A DNA stretch of 64,000 nucleotides from assembly GCA_965226915.1 (NCBI GenBank), contig CBDDEJ010000006.1:186001-250000 (forward strand). The letters are read 5' to 3'. This document shows positions 38,020 through 47,608 of this stretch, one piece after another. The position numbers were made by a program, and so were the translations under genes. Position 1 is the stretch's first letter. Each line of letters opens with the position of its first letter. Origin of the DNA: Io17-Chloro-G2 sp965226915. Its GTDB lineage: Bacteria > Chloroflexota > Dehalococcoidia > Lucifugimonadales > UBA3495. Below the pieces are notes generated by a model. That model searched no databases, was not told the DNA's origin, and worked only from the letters and a program-made list of their open reading frames with translations.

Positions 38020-39522
38020 TCACCCGTACAAGAACTCTGGAGCGTCCAGATCGATGGCGGGTATCTCGTCCTTTTCGCGCCAGTAGTCCTGCGTGTGCTG
38101 CCACTCTCGTTTGTCGCCCCGCTTGGGTAGGAGGGGTAGCGCTCGCATGAGATATCCAGGGTTGAAATTCTCTGAATCAATCCAGGGCAAAAGCTCCATG
38201 TCCTTATCTTCCGGTCGCAGCCTGACACTGACCCGCTTCGATCCGGATTCTTTCATGTACGCTATCAGCCGACAGACGAAATCTGCCAAGAGGTCGGCAC
38301 GTAACGTCCAGCTGGCGCGGAAGTATCCGAATACCCAAAGCATGTTCGGCACGCCGGTGAACATCATGCCCCGATAGGTGATGGTATCCGAAAAGTCGAG
38401 AGGCTTGCCGTCGATTTCGAAGTCGATGTCCCCTAGCACGCTCATGTTGAAACCGGTGGCAGTTACGATGATATCGGCTTTAAGTTCCTGGCCGGACTCC
38501 AGTAGGATGCCTCGACTCGTGAATTTGTCGATAACGTCGGTGACGACAGACGCTTTGCCGGATTTGATGCTATGAAAGAGGTCGCCGTCCGGGACGAACG
38601 CGATCCGCTGGCGCCAGGGGCGGTAGGTGGGAGTAAAATGGCTCTCCATGTCGTACTCGGGTCCGAGAATGGAGCGAACTCCGTCGATTAACTCCTGCTT
38701 TACCTTCTCCGGTTCCTCGAACGAGCGCCGCGTGAAGTTGGATTGGTCGTGCAGAATCTTCTTCCGCACGATCTCGTGAATCCACTCTTCGTCGATATCC
38801 AGTTCACGCAGCGTCTCGGCGAGGTCGATCGTGTTTCGACCGGGAATGAAGTAGGTCGGCGAGCGTTGCAGTACAGTGACGTGCTCGCAATCAGCCGCGA
38901 TCGCAGGCACTAGTGTTGCCGTCGTCGCGCCCGAGCCGATTACGACGACGTTCTTGCCGGCATATTCAAGGTCCTCTGGCCAGGTCTGCGGGTGGACAAT
39001 GGTGACCTGGAACTGGTCCATCCCTGGCCATTCTGGCGCGTAGCCTTCCGAGTGGCGATAGTGACCCTGGCACATCCAGAGGAAATTGGCAGAGAAGAGT
39101 TTCTGTTCGCCAGTGTCCGTGCGGGTAGCGATGATCGTCCAACGATTTTCCTCGCTGGACCATTGCGCGGAGGTGATCCTGTGGTTGTAACGGATGTGGC
39201 GGTCGAGGTCATTTTCCTCGATCACTTCGCCCATGTAGCTGAGGATTTCTTCAGCGGTCGCTATGGGGGCCCCTGTCCACGGCTTGAAGCGATAGCCGAA
39301 GGTATGGAGGTCGCTGTCGGAGCGGATGCCGGGATAGCGGTGCATCCACCACGTGCCACCGAAGCTGTCGAGTCCCTCCAGCACTACGAAACTGGTACTT
39401 GGGCACTGCTTGGTCAGATGGTAGGCCCCGCCCACACCGGATATGCCAGCTCCAACGATTAGGACGTCGAACTCCTCGGTTATTGCTGGGGCCGACTTGG
39501 GCGTTGTTTCAGATATTGTCAT
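38020..39522 (-). CDS. EthA-like FAD-containing Baeyer-Villiger-type monooxygenase
   Basis: A 500-residue flavin-containing monooxygenase closest in pattern to mycobacterial EthA. FAD motif VLIVGAGISGVGGAYHL near residue 20; NADPH motif KNVVVIGSGATTATLVPAI near residue 190; the family signature VHPQTWPEDLEYAGK between them, and GTWWMHRYPGIRSDSDLHT after the first motif. It would use NADPH and O2 to insert oxygen into ketones or S-oxygenate substrates. It is followed upstream (in reading direction) by the PPOX-like gene, 124 bp away, possibly one unit behind the promoter remnant at 40591. Confidence 0.9.
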   Translation of the reverse strand: MTISETTPKSAPAITEEFDVLIVGAGISGVGGAYHLTKQCPSTSFVVLEGLDSFGGTWWMHRYPGIRSDSDLHTFGYRFKPWTGAPIATAEEILSYMGEVIEENDLDRHIRYNHRITSAQWSSEENRWTIIATRTDTGEQKLFSANFLWMCQGHYRHSEGYAPEWPGMDQFQVTIVHPQTWPEDLEYAGKNVVVIGSGATTATLVPAIAADCEHVTVLQRSPTYFIPGRNTIDLAETLRELDIDEEWIHEIVRKKILHDQSNFTRRSFEEPEKVKQELIDGVRSILGPEYDMESHFTPTYRPWRQRIAFVPDGDLFHSIKSGKASVVTDVIDKFTSRGILLESGQELKADIIVTATGFNMSVLGDIDFEIDGKPLDFSDTITYRGMMFTGVPNMLWVFGYFRASWTLRADLLADFVCRLIAYMKESGSKRVSVRLRPEDKDMELLPWIDSENFNPGYLMRALPLLPKRGDKREWQHTQDYWREKDEIPAIDLDAPEFLYG

Positions 39523-39646
39523 AGGTAGTTTCCAATCCAGGTCTCTTATTCGGTTGACCCTTGTTAGCGTACTTCGAGCATCGGGGGATTCGGGTGGCCG
39601 AAATGAACTCTTTTGGCGTCTCCCGTCGGCGCCTAGCCCGAAAACA

Positions 39647-40273
39647 TCAATCGACCCGTTCCCTCGCCTCTAGTACTTTCCGTGCTGGGTCGTTCGCCGC
39701 CAAATGCGGGCTACGTGCCGGATCCAACTTCCATGGGGCCACCGGGGTTTCCACGCCCTCCCGTGGCACAAAAACCGACCGTTCAACCAGCTCGAACTTG
39801 TGGACATAGCGGGGACGGTTGGAGTAAACCTCGGTCACCTGCACCCGCACCATGAACTGAGCGCCTGGATATTCGGCCTGCAGTTCATCATCCTCGTGGG
39901 CCGTGGCGATTCCCTGAATACGCAGCCGCCGTTGGTTGATGAAGTCGATGAAAAGGAGCCCGGCGCTGGGGTTCTTTAGCAGATTCCCCATGGACTGGTA
40001 GTTTCCATTGCCGTCATAATTCGGAAAGGCCAGCGTGTGGTTATCGACTATCTTGACAAAACCCGGGTCGCCGCCTTTGTAGGAGCAGGTCGGCAGTCCG
40101 CGATGGTCACAGGTCGCCAGAAAGAACATGTCGGCCTGTTCGATGAATTCCCTCGCCACATCATCGATCTCGTCCCGCGACCGACTTGCCGAATTTTCGG
40201 CCAGACGGCGGGTGTCAAATTTGTCTTGGTAATACCGGTTGCCATCGTGATAATCGTGGACTTTATCGGTCAT
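39647..40273 (-). CDS. Pyridoxamine 5'-phosphate oxidase-like flavin/F420 protein
   Basis: A 208-residue split-barrel protein of the PPOX-like group. The conserved run FFLATCDHRGLPTCSYKGGD, then GFVKIVDNHTLAFPNYDGNG and PSAGLLFIDFINQRRLRIQG match the family fold that binds FMN, F420 or heme. AAGGAGGCGAAGG precedes the ATG. An activity on small oxidised substrates is likely, not true PLP synthesis. It lies between the SDR fragment and the EthA-like gene on the same strand. Confidence 0.85.
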   Translation of the reverse strand: MTDKVHDYHDGNRYYQDKFDTRRLAENSASRSRDEIDDVAREFIEQADMFFLATCDHRGLPTCSYKGGDPGFVKIVDNHTLAFPNYDGNGNYQSMGNLLKNPSAGLLFIDFINQRRLRIQGIATAHEDDELQAEYPGAQFMVRVQVTEVYSNRPRYVHKFELVERSVFVPREGVETPVAPWKLDPARSPHLAANDPARKVLEARERVD

Positions 40274-40302
40274 CCTTCGCCTCCTTAGGAATGCAATCTG
40301 GA

Positions 40303-40554
40303 CTAAGCCCAGGGGGAAGAATCATGCGGGGATCGCCTGCCGCTACCCAAACCTCCATGCGATGTCTTGAAACTGTCTCGGAAAGGATCGATGCCAAGCA
40401 GATTTAGCCAAAGTAACACGCCGCTGGAGACATCCGAGCCCTCGCGGGCTAAGGCAAGCGCAATCCCTCGCCCAATCCCACGGGCCGCGCCGGTAACGAT
40501 AGCCGCCTGCCCTTTGAGGTCGATGGGCCTGCTCACGGGTAGTTGCTCAATCAC
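40303..40554 (-). pseudogene. Short-chain dehydrogenase N-terminal fragment
   Basis: About 36 residues of an SDR (SRPIDLKGQAAIVTGAARGI, then ALALAREGSDV) with the TGxxxGIG cofactor motif, after which the frame runs into unrelated sequence (GVLLWLNLLGIDPF) and stops. The active site is absent. It sits directly behind a kinase-type promoter remnant, and is the second truncated SDR start in the window after 25475. Confidence 0.75.
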
Positions 40555-40590
40555 ACTCGTACCCTGCCGCGTTCGTTGGCCATGAGGGGG

Positions 40591-40620
40591 ATAATAATGC
40601 CGTAGCTATGTACATGTCCA
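40591..40620 (-). promoter_or_regulatory. Kinase-type promoter remnant
   Basis: TGGACA (40620-40615), 18 bp, TATTAT (40596-40591) and an ATG ten bases on at 40583, almost the same as the kinase promoter at 18501-18530 including the intervening TGTACATAGC. The first codons after ATG (MANERG) resemble the kinase start MASER, then end in a stop. It now lies before the SDR fragment and PPOX genes. Confidence 0.65.
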
Positions 40621-40726
40621 CTACGCGTAAAATAAGGCGCTTCGAAAGTGAAGTAACGGCCCAGGATATCGAAGAACTTGGAAAGGCGTTATCTTACCGG
40701 GAATTACCCCGATTCACTCCCGAACT

Positions 40727-42727
40727 TCAGACCACGCGGGGTGTCAAGTCCAGACCGTCGAGGAGATCCGGCTCGTGCTCTTCCGGGGCGCAGGGAGGGA
40801 AAAGCCGCACAAAGTAGGCAGTCGCAAAGGCAAGGCGGGGCAGTTCTTCGGGCAAGCTGACCAAAAAGCTCCCCGGCGGGACTTGAGTGCGATGGGCGAG
40901 CAAAGCCCGCCGCTGGTGTTCACTGTAAGACCGGACATCCAGCGCCACAGTGGCCGTCTCAGGCCCAGGTCCGCGGGACCGGCCCGGCCTTCGCTTCATC
41001 CAGTCCATATCAAATCCCGCAGCGATGAATTCGGGTGTCAAATTTTCCCAAGCGCCGTCGTCGATCTGTGCGACGCCATACAACTTTTCCGGCCGCCACG
41101 GCGGCCCGGCCTCTGGAAAAGTTTCAGCATCCCCAGCGGCTTGAAAGGCATCCACTGTAATCTCATGACACATGATGTGGTCTGGGTGAGGATACATCCC
41201 ACCAGGTGGATCGGTGACGATGACCCTTGGCCGAAGCTCGCGGATAATCCGGACCAATTTCCCCACCGCCTCAACTCGTTGGGCATTCACGAAAGCTTTC
41301 GGGTGTTGATTGGCCGGCGTGCCCGCCATCCCCGAATCCCGGTAGCCGAGCATCCTGAGGTCAGCCACACCAAGGATCGCACAGGCGTCCTTCACCTCCT
41401 GAGTTCGGATTTCCCGCAATCTGGCTCTATCCCCCACCGGGTCCAGGTTTGGATCGTGGATCTCACCCTCTTCTCCTCCGGTGCAGATCACGACCCCTGT
41501 CCGCACATCTCGCGCAGTGTAATAGGCCAGCATCCCGCCGGTCATTCGGCTTTCATCTCTGAGTCTCGTCCACGCCTCTGACAAGAAATCACTAACTAAG
41601 CCGAAGTGCTCGGTGAACAATGACGTTTCCATTTTTGGAACGTCCCAGCCCGGAAAATACCCATGGATTCGGTCCATAAATGCAGTGTCATCCCGCATAT
41701 CAAGAGCCAAAGTGCTGAACAAATGACCGATTCTTTGTTGGTGCTCTACGTCGACATCGAAGTTGCCAACCATAACGATACTACCGCTGCCACGGATACT
41801 TTCTCTACCCCTGCTGAACTCGCCCGACTCCATGTAGCCCTTCATGATGTTGACGCCATCTTTCTGGTCAAACGTGATGCCAGAAACTTCATCAAAACAA
41901 ACGACGTCGTACTGGCAAACTAACCCTCTTTGGCCATTGCTGTTATTCACAAACATGCGGGCAACTGTTGCCTTTCCACCTGAAACTAAGTGTGAATAGG
42001 GAGACAACTGCTGGAACATATGCGACTTACCGGTGCCACGAGGGCCTAACTCAATCGTGTTGTAGTTCCGCTCTACGAATGGCACCATGCGTAAGAGCAG
42101 CACGTCTTGGGCACGGGCACTGAGGCGCTCTGGTTCTAATCCTACACTCCTTAATAAAAACCTTTTCCACTGCTCGACATCAAATGCCCGATATCCTCGG
42201 GACAGGTCATCTAGAACTGTTCGCTTAGATAATTGAATAGGCCGAAGCGAGGTAACGCCGAATGGGCGACCTTGCCTTTGTTGGGCAATTGCAGCATCGT
42301 ATTCAAGACCGATCTCGGCATAGAATCCTCCGGTGAGAATCCGTTCGTTATCCGAAATCGCTTGATCTTCAATACGAACGTCGGTCAATCTTAAGCTAGG
42401 CAATGTAACCAAGTAAGTGTCATTGCTAACATCGAGACGTGCCGTCACCAGGTCTATCAGTTTGACAGTTCCTAGTTCGCGGGCACGTGACTTGAAAAGC
42501 TCTTCTTCTCCAGCTCTGACGGTTCTGTCCCGCAACTGACGTTCAACTATTTGGAGACTCTCATTGATCTCTTCTTCGTCGGTGCTAGCGCAGTAGCGCC
42601 CAAGCAAAAACTCGCCAACGTATGTCGGTACCGGATACTGCCCCTTAAATTTTAGGGAGAGGTCCTTGCGCACGATATAGCCTTCAAAGGCATTCGCAGC
42701 TAACCGGTCAAGTTCATCCATTTCCAT
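40727..42727 (-). CDS. BrxL (Lon-like) N-terminus fused in frame to a PIG-L deacetylase
   Basis: A 666-residue chimera. Residues 1-395 are BrxL of type I BREX: FEGYIVRKDLSLKFKGQYPV, the Walker A IELGPRGTGKSHMFQQ, Walker B VVCFDEVSG, and FSRGRESIRGSGSIVMVGN. BrxL normally continues with a Lon-type protease domain (total near 680 residues). Instead, at about 41543 the frame passes into a PIG-L (LmbE-like) deacetylase: TGGMLAYYTARDVRTGVVIC, GYRDSGMAGTP, and YPHPDHIM. The PIG-L N-terminal HPDD motif is gone, though PHPDH is kept. The start overlaps the pglZ stop (TAATG). Loss of both key regions makes either activity doubtful; a novel fused function is not excluded. Confidence 0.85.
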   Translation of the reverse strand: MEMDELDRLAANAFEGYIVRKDLSLKFKGQYPVPTYVGEFLLGRYCASTDEEEINESLQIVERQLRDRTVRAGEEELFKSRARELGTVKLIDLVTARLDVSNDTYLVTLPSLRLTDVRIEDQAISDNERILTGGFYAEIGLEYDAAIAQQRQGRPFGVTSLRPIQLSKRTVLDDLSRGYRAFDVEQWKRFLLRSVGLEPERLSARAQDVLLLRMVPFVERNYNTIELGPRGTGKSHMFQQLSPYSHLVSGGKATVARMFVNNSNGQRGLVCQYDVVCFDEVSGITFDQKDGVNIMKGYMESGEFSRGRESIRGSGSIVMVGNFDVDVEHQQRIGHLFSTLALDMRDDTAFMDRIHGYFPGWDVPKMETSLFTEHFGLVSDFLSEAWTRLRDESRMTGGMLAYYTARDVRTGVVICTGGEEGEIHDPNLDPVGDRARLREIRTQEVKDACAILGVADLRMLGYRDSGMAGTPANQHPKAFVNAQRVEAVGKLVRIIRELRPRVIVTDPPGGMYPHPDHIMCHEITVDAFQAAGDAETFPEAGPPWRPEKLYGVAQIDDGAWENLTPEFIAAGFDMDWMKRRPGRSRGPGPETATVALDVRSYSEHQRRALLAHRTQVPPGSFLVSLPEELPRLAFATAYFVRLFPPCAPEEHEPDLLDGLDLTPRVV

Positions 42728-45051
42728 TAGGAGTCACCACCAATCGTGGTCTGCACTTGGGCAACAACCTGCCCATCGGCGCCAAGTACTACGGCGAAGG
42801 CCGCGTGGCCAAACCTATCATCATTCTCGACAAGCAAACTCACCGTTCCATCTCCAACAACCGCCTGCACTTGCGTGACCACGGTTGATGTCGGGTCGCC
42901 CGCATTCGTGCGTATGTCCGCCATGCAATCTGTCGGATGATTTTGCACATTGATGTAACACCGCATTCCTTGCCACCGAACTCCAATTGAGCAGGCCTCT
43001 CCACCCAACGGGCTGGCCGTCGATATGGTCAGAACTGGCGTCACACACTCTTGAGGACTTAAGCCACCGTGTTCGTATTTTTTCCCTGCTTCAAAACAGC
43101 TAATGCCTGGAGCGATCGCAATACGCACGTTTGCATCCCAATACCAAGGGACCCATTGGATGTCGGTTTCGGAAAACTCTTTAAGGCGAGCGCACCGTCC
43201 CTTTCGAGTTCGTTCGGCTTCCGTAAGGTGCTGAGGAAGATCGGTTTTCGGTAGGCCTCTAGGCAAATATAGCCATCCGTGGTCAGTAACAACAACGACT
43301 TGCTCCCAACCCCAATTAAGCAACGACTCTATACGTTGCGCCAACTCACGGATCTCCCCGTCAACGAGGCGAGCCAATTTGTCGGGTTGAAGGTGACCTA
43401 ACTCATCAATGTCCCGTGATTCGGTCCATCCCCTCCCGTTCGGGTCACCTGTATCAACTCCTTTTAGAACTTGGTATCCACCAAGCTCGAGTTGCTTGCG
43501 TAACACTTCGATGTTGACATTCGGCCCTCCACCTAGAACGACCGGGTCAAGCCTGTCTCCGCCTGTGAGGGTGTCACCAATGGGAGAAACTGCCGGCTTA
43601 GATGTGGCAGTAATGCTGGGTAGCGAGGTCAACCGTGTCTCGACCGAAGTTGTTAATCCTAATGATTCAAGACGATTTTTAAGGCGATGTGCAAGATCAA
43701 GGCGTAGGCCATCGCTGAATAGCAAACAGGTTTTCTCTCCCCAGGGTCCAGGTGAGACGACCGAATAAGCCGTTGAAAAATCGTTGGCCTTCACCGCTTC
43801 CTGCAATGCTCGGGCCCCTTGTTCGAGCCATGGCCGATAAACCGCTTCGACCGCAGCTTCAACCGGGGCGGTGTCGCCGGGAATTTCTACCTGAGAGAGG
43901 GCCAGGAGAACGCTGTTGTCAGCTTGCCATCCCCAATCGGCGTAGGATGAGGCAATGGCTTTCACGTCCTGGCCGACTAATGGGGTTTCGGTGAAACTCC
44001 CGAGCGCCGTGAGGTGCTCAAGAGCCATCGCCAGTGGTGACCTGCCTAGTTTTGCCCAAACCCAATCACGGCGATTTCCATGCTTTTCCTCCAGGTCATG
44101 GAGAACCACTCGTGCGTCCGAAGCAGTTTTGTCCCTCAGAGACAGCAATTGTTGGCGCAACCCGTCCTCGTCAGCCTCGTTTTCCTGTGGCCACGAATCG
44201 CGATTTTGGAAAAGCGACATCTCCATTGGACGCGCGTTGCGGAGCCGCTCTGGAATATTGGGATAAACGCCTGGAGCCTCAAAGAATCGTTGCCAAGCCC
44301 GTTCCCAGGGGTCGGTGTCGTGTAGCCCGAGTTTTTCTGCAGCTGCGACAGGGCCAACTTCGTCTAGGTTAATTCCGTAGGTGGACCGACTTTGGGCCAA
44401 GAATGACAACCATTCCTCTTCGTTGGACGCTTCCCTATACACCGCAGGGTCGTTGAGCCACAGTAATATGTCTCTAGTCACGTCCGGGGTGAGCAGCTCG
44501 TCAAAGAATGTTGCCCGTAAAGGCGCCTGCCGCTTCAGAGTATCTATAGGCACGTTATGCAAATGGCGCCGGGCTCTAATGATGGCATCTTTTGTAGCTT
44601 GATCCGAACCCGTTGCAATTCCCAATCCAGGAGCACCTGTCTGCAAGAACGCCGCAATCGTCCAGTCGCGGGCGTTTCTTTGGGTAAAAAGAGAGCCACG
44701 GTATTGAAGTTCAGCTAACGGTTTGATTTCTTTGGGACACTCTTCGATAGCTCGAATATCCTGCCTGCTGAAACCCGGCAAGTAGATAATCGGCGTATCC
44801 TCTTCCGGAATGAGGACCGTCTCAATAGTCCGTTCGATAACGCACCGAAGCCAGTATGCGGGGCCAGTGCTGGTCTCGGGAGCGTATTTTCCTAGAGTGA
44901 AAATTGGCAGCCTTTCCCGCAGCAGCGGCAACATGGGCTCCCACTGACGATCCGCATCTGGCCATAGCACAGCACAAGGCTGCGTCTGATCGTCCCGGTT
45001 GTATACCGCTGCTGTCTTGGCAGCTTCGACCAACGCTTCGATAAACGTCAT
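42727..45051 (-). CDS. pglZ: BREX phosphatase PglZ (type B-like)
   Basis: A 774-residue PglZ, the alkaline-phosphatase-superfamily protein of BREX phage-defence systems. It has CLLFSDGLRLDLAHRLKNRL (metal ligand Asp), VVVVTDHGWLYLPRG (TDHG ligands) and a C-terminal KYEHGGLSPQECVTPVL typical of the type B group. The gene appears whole: it overlaps the pglX fragment by 4 bp (ATGA) and the brxL part by TAATG, the tight packing of a BREX operon. Its normal partners BrxA, BrxB and BrxC are not in the window, so the system is probably inactive. Confidence 0.88.
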   Translation of the reverse strand: MTFIEALVEAAKTAAVYNRDDQTQPCAVLWPDADRQWEPMLPLLRERLPIFTLGKYAPETSTGPAYWLRCVIERTIETVLIPEEDTPIIYLPGFSRQDIRAIEECPKEIKPLAELQYRGSLFTQRNARDWTIAAFLQTGAPGLGIATGSDQATKDAIIRARRHLHNVPIDTLKRQAPLRATFFDELLTPDVTRDILLWLNDPAVYREASNEEEWLSFLAQSRSTYGINLDEVGPVAAAEKLGLHDTDPWERAWQRFFEAPGVYPNIPERLRNARPMEMSLFQNRDSWPQENEADEDGLRQQLLSLRDKTASDARVVLHDLEEKHGNRRDWVWAKLGRSPLAMALEHLTALGSFTETPLVGQDVKAIASSYADWGWQADNSVLLALSQVEIPGDTAPVEAAVEAVYRPWLEQGARALQEAVKANDFSTAYSVVSPGPWGEKTCLLFSDGLRLDLAHRLKNRLESLGLTTSVETRLTSLPSITATSKPAVSPIGDTLTGGDRLDPVVLGGGPNVNIEVLRKQLELGGYQVLKGVDTGDPNGRGWTESRDIDELGHLQPDKLARLVDGEIRELAQRIESLLNWGWEQVVVVTDHGWLYLPRGLPKTDLPQHLTEAERTRKGRCARLKEFSETDIQWVPWYWDANVRIAIAPGISCFEAGKKYEHGGLSPQECVTPVLTISTASPLGGEACSIGVRWQGMRCYINVQNHPTDCMADIRTNAGDPTSTVVTQVQAVVGDGTVSLLVENDDRFGHAAFAVVLGADGQVVAQVQTTIGGDS

Positions 45052-45810
45052 CCCCCCACCGCTCTTCGAGCCTCTTGCTTTTCCGCCACCGCCAGGTGCA
45101 CATCATTGAAGCGCTTGCCACCGTCAGGGTTTTTACCCCGGTCCTTATTCCAGCTGATAGTGAATTTACTGCGAAGTATGCCCGCGTTTACGAAAGGCCG
45201 TATATTCAGCCGTACGCCATCATTCAAGTCAGGATTCCACCCAATCGCCTGCTGGTGTTTCGACTTCCAACGGACGTAGATATCGTAAGGCGGCTCACCA
45301 TCCAAGATGAGTTGGATCTTATTCTGAAGATCTAAGGCAGCGACCAACCGCCCGTCCGCACCAGCCTCGCCCGCTTCCAGTGCTCTGCGTTGAACGTCTA
45401 TCCACCAGCCCAGGTAGGTATATGCCAGCTTTTCCAGGTTCTGGTAGTCCAGCTGATGATAGTTAAGCAGGGCTGAGAAACCGTCCTTACGTCCGTCCCA
45501 TACTTGCCAGATCAACGGGCGGTTGTGAAATAATTTGCAGTGCTGCCCAAAGAAGTCATCCATCAACCATTGTTCCAAGTTCTTGTCGGGAGAACCTGCT
45601 TGTGCCAGAAGTTGGTCTTGCACGCTCAGCGACCATCGGTCGCCAAATGCCGCTGATAATAGTGAGCGCGATCGCTCCGCTCCAGAGTGTTCACCAGCAA
45701 TGGGTGTTATGCAGACAATACCGTCTTGATCGATCAAATTTGCCAGCGAGTCCGATTCCTGCTCTGGCCACTGGTAGCCGAGCAATCGAGCCACCGTCAC
45801 TTGGAGTGGC
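45048..45810 (-). pseudogene. pglX: BREX adenine methyltransferase PglX, C-terminal fragment
   Basis: Only the last ~250 residues of PglX remain (full length near 1200): VARLLGYQWPEQESDSL, FHNRPLIWQVWDGRKDGFSA, YTYLGWWIDVQRR, EGEPPYDIYVRWK-like LILDGEPPYDIYVRWKSK, and NDVHLAVAEKQEARR. The methyltransferase catalytic domain (NPPY) is missing. Homology begins at about 45810, where the fragment meets the KAP NTPase piece on the other strand. An in-frame upstream stretch to 45947 reads through antisense KAP sequence and is not part of the protein. Confidence 0.85.
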
Positions 45811-46808
45811 TGGCTACATTTCCGAATCTGGAATCGGTATGGACAATCACCAATTATCCTGAAGGAATTGACGCTGTATGGAGAAAAGAACTCCGCGTTT
45901 GTGCCGAAGATGTGTATCCGATGTATTTCCGTATGGCTCTGCCTCAAGGCGCAATTTCAAATGCGGAAATGCAGGAGATTTTGGCAATCAGTACAGACGA
46001 ACAAGCGATTCGAGCCAAGCTAAGAGGGTTGGCTACTGAGAGGCGTCCCGACGGGATGACGAGGATTCGACCGGTTTTGGACCAGGACTACACCCGCTCC
46101 ACCGTCACCAGTGAGCAAGCCAGGTCAATCATCTCGGCTTTGATACTCGAGGGTGACAATCTTCTGATACCCGGAGACGAACCAAACACTATATTGAGTT
46201 TTGGCACCGATGTTTCTGTGAGTCGTGTAATTTATCAACTCCTTTATATCCTGGAAGAAAACGAGCGGTTCGAAGTCTTCAAGTCGGCAATCGATAGGCG
46301 GCAAAGTATTTTTACGGTTGTTCAGGAAGTTGCCCTCCTCGAGAGATATCCGGGAGAGCCACCCTCTGCGGACGATAAATTGATATCTGTACTCCATCTA
46401 AATCAGCTAAGGGTACAAGCGCTGCAGAAAATAACGAGGGCAGCAGCGGAAGGTCGACTGATGGGTTCTCCGGAATTATTGATGTATCTATTTCGCTGGA
46501 GGGATTGGGGTGACATCAATGAGGCCAGAGATTGGGTCAGCCAGCAAGCGAGTTCGGATAGTGGGATGCTCGAATTTTTAACCACAACCAAGAGAAAAAT
46601 TACAACCGCCGGAGGAAATGAGGTTGGGACGAGAGTACGTTATGAAATTGACCTCCAGCAAATCGAGCAATTTATGGATGTCCAAGAATTAGCAACCCGC
46701 GCAAGAAATATTCTTGAAACACCTGGGAAACTATCAGACGAGCATCAACAAACTCTCGCTGAGTTAGTCGAAAGAGTGGACATGAAAGAGTTGTCCAACG
46801 AATCTTGA
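45800..46808 (+). pseudogene. KAP-family P-loop NTPase, C-terminal fragment
   Basis: The plus-strand frame from about 45800 reads YPEGIDAVWRKELRVCAEDV, YPMYFRMALPQGAISNAEMQ, PDGMTRIRPVLDQDYT and FLYILEENERFE-like LLYILEENERFEVFKSAID, then LLMYLFRWRDWGDINEARDW, matching the C-terminal helical part of KAP P-loop NTPases. The Walker motifs lie in the missing N-terminal half. KAP NTPases occur in phage-defence and membrane complexes. It ends MKELSNES at 46808. The truncated ends of this gene and of pglX meet head to head. Confidence 0.7.
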
Positions 46809-47307
46809 AGCTGGGACGCTCCTAAAGAATTCGACTAGCCGCTCGAACCCCTCCGATTTGTCGCGAGTAAGGGCGGAGAACCAGGCGCTGTCGCAGGTAG
46901 CAGACGTTTACCTCCCCCGGTGGGTGAGCGTCGAAGAAATCCTTGGTTATTTAAGGGACTCTAAGCTAGTCAATAATCATTAAACAGCATATTCACCTGG
47001 TAATGGTTAACTATCAGGGGTCTATCGACCCGGACCAAGACCGTTGGGAGCTCTGCTCCAAAGTCCTGTCCCGGCAGGACGTTTTAAAGAGGCTTTCTGA
47101 ACCGTGGTAAGGCTCGTAGAGTAGCTCTTATTATTAGCCTAAATAATTGGGAAAAAACCGTGATTTTGACCAATGGAGCGAAGCCAGTCGATTAACCAGC
47201 TAAAACTTAGGAAATCGCCACGAGGTAGGTATTTGCCTATTCGGGGTTAATTAGGCTAGGTTTTGGTCAGATTTGTTTTCCGTGCCCAATCCCACGCGTT
47301 CGCCCGC
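46809..47307. other. Intergenic region, nothing recognised
   Basis: About 500 bp without a convincing gene. A 35-codon frame at 47003 (MVNYQGSIDPDQDRWELCSK) is the only notable opening. AT-rich parts near 47130-47280 could hold a promoter, but no clear boxes or hairpins stand out. Confidence 0.4.
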
Positions 47308-47577
47308 TTAAGGCTCCTGGGATCCGCTGGTTACCTTGGGCCAGCGATTGAGACCTCTACCGGTTATTCCCATGTCGGTCAACGAGACATTGCCGTCGGA
47401 TTGTAATTGGACCATGCCATCTTCTTCCATACTAAGAAGAGCCACGTCCATCGGAATGTCATCGGTTTGAAAGATGTATCGAAGTCTACTTTGCAGGTCT
47501 GCCTCCCGCATACCGCTGGGATGCTTCGCCACTTCAGCTAGGATTTTCCGCCGGAGTTTTTGCGGCTTTGCAGGCAT
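47308..47577 (-). CDS. Small winged-helix-like protein
   Basis: An 89-residue protein: KPQKLRRKILAEVAKHPSGM, READLQSRLRYIF, DVALLSMEEDGMVQLQSDGN, VSLTDMGITG. The helix-helix-recognition-helix-wing order suggests a winged helix DNA-binding domain. I do not know the family. It is 31 bp upstream of the hydratase pseudogene on the same strand and could regulate it. Confidence 0.55.
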   Translation of the reverse strand: MPAKPQKLRRKILAEVAKHPSGMREADLQSRLRYIFQTDDIPMDVALLSMEEDGMVQLQSDGNVSLTDMGITGRGLNRWPKVTSGSQEP

Positions 47578-47608
47578 GTCTGACCTCCAAGCGCGATTTA
47601 ATTTCGAG

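Noticed and set aside
40608..40817. Plus-strand frame MYMSTTRKIRRFESEVTAQD
   Set aside because: It begins inside the kinase-type promoter remnant and runs into antisense of the PIG-L part. The first half looks protein-like, but there is no ribosome binding site and no family match.
45811..45947. Upstream extension of the pglX frame to ATG 45947
   Set aside because: It is antisense to the well-supported KAP NTPase coding sequence and has no PglX similarity.
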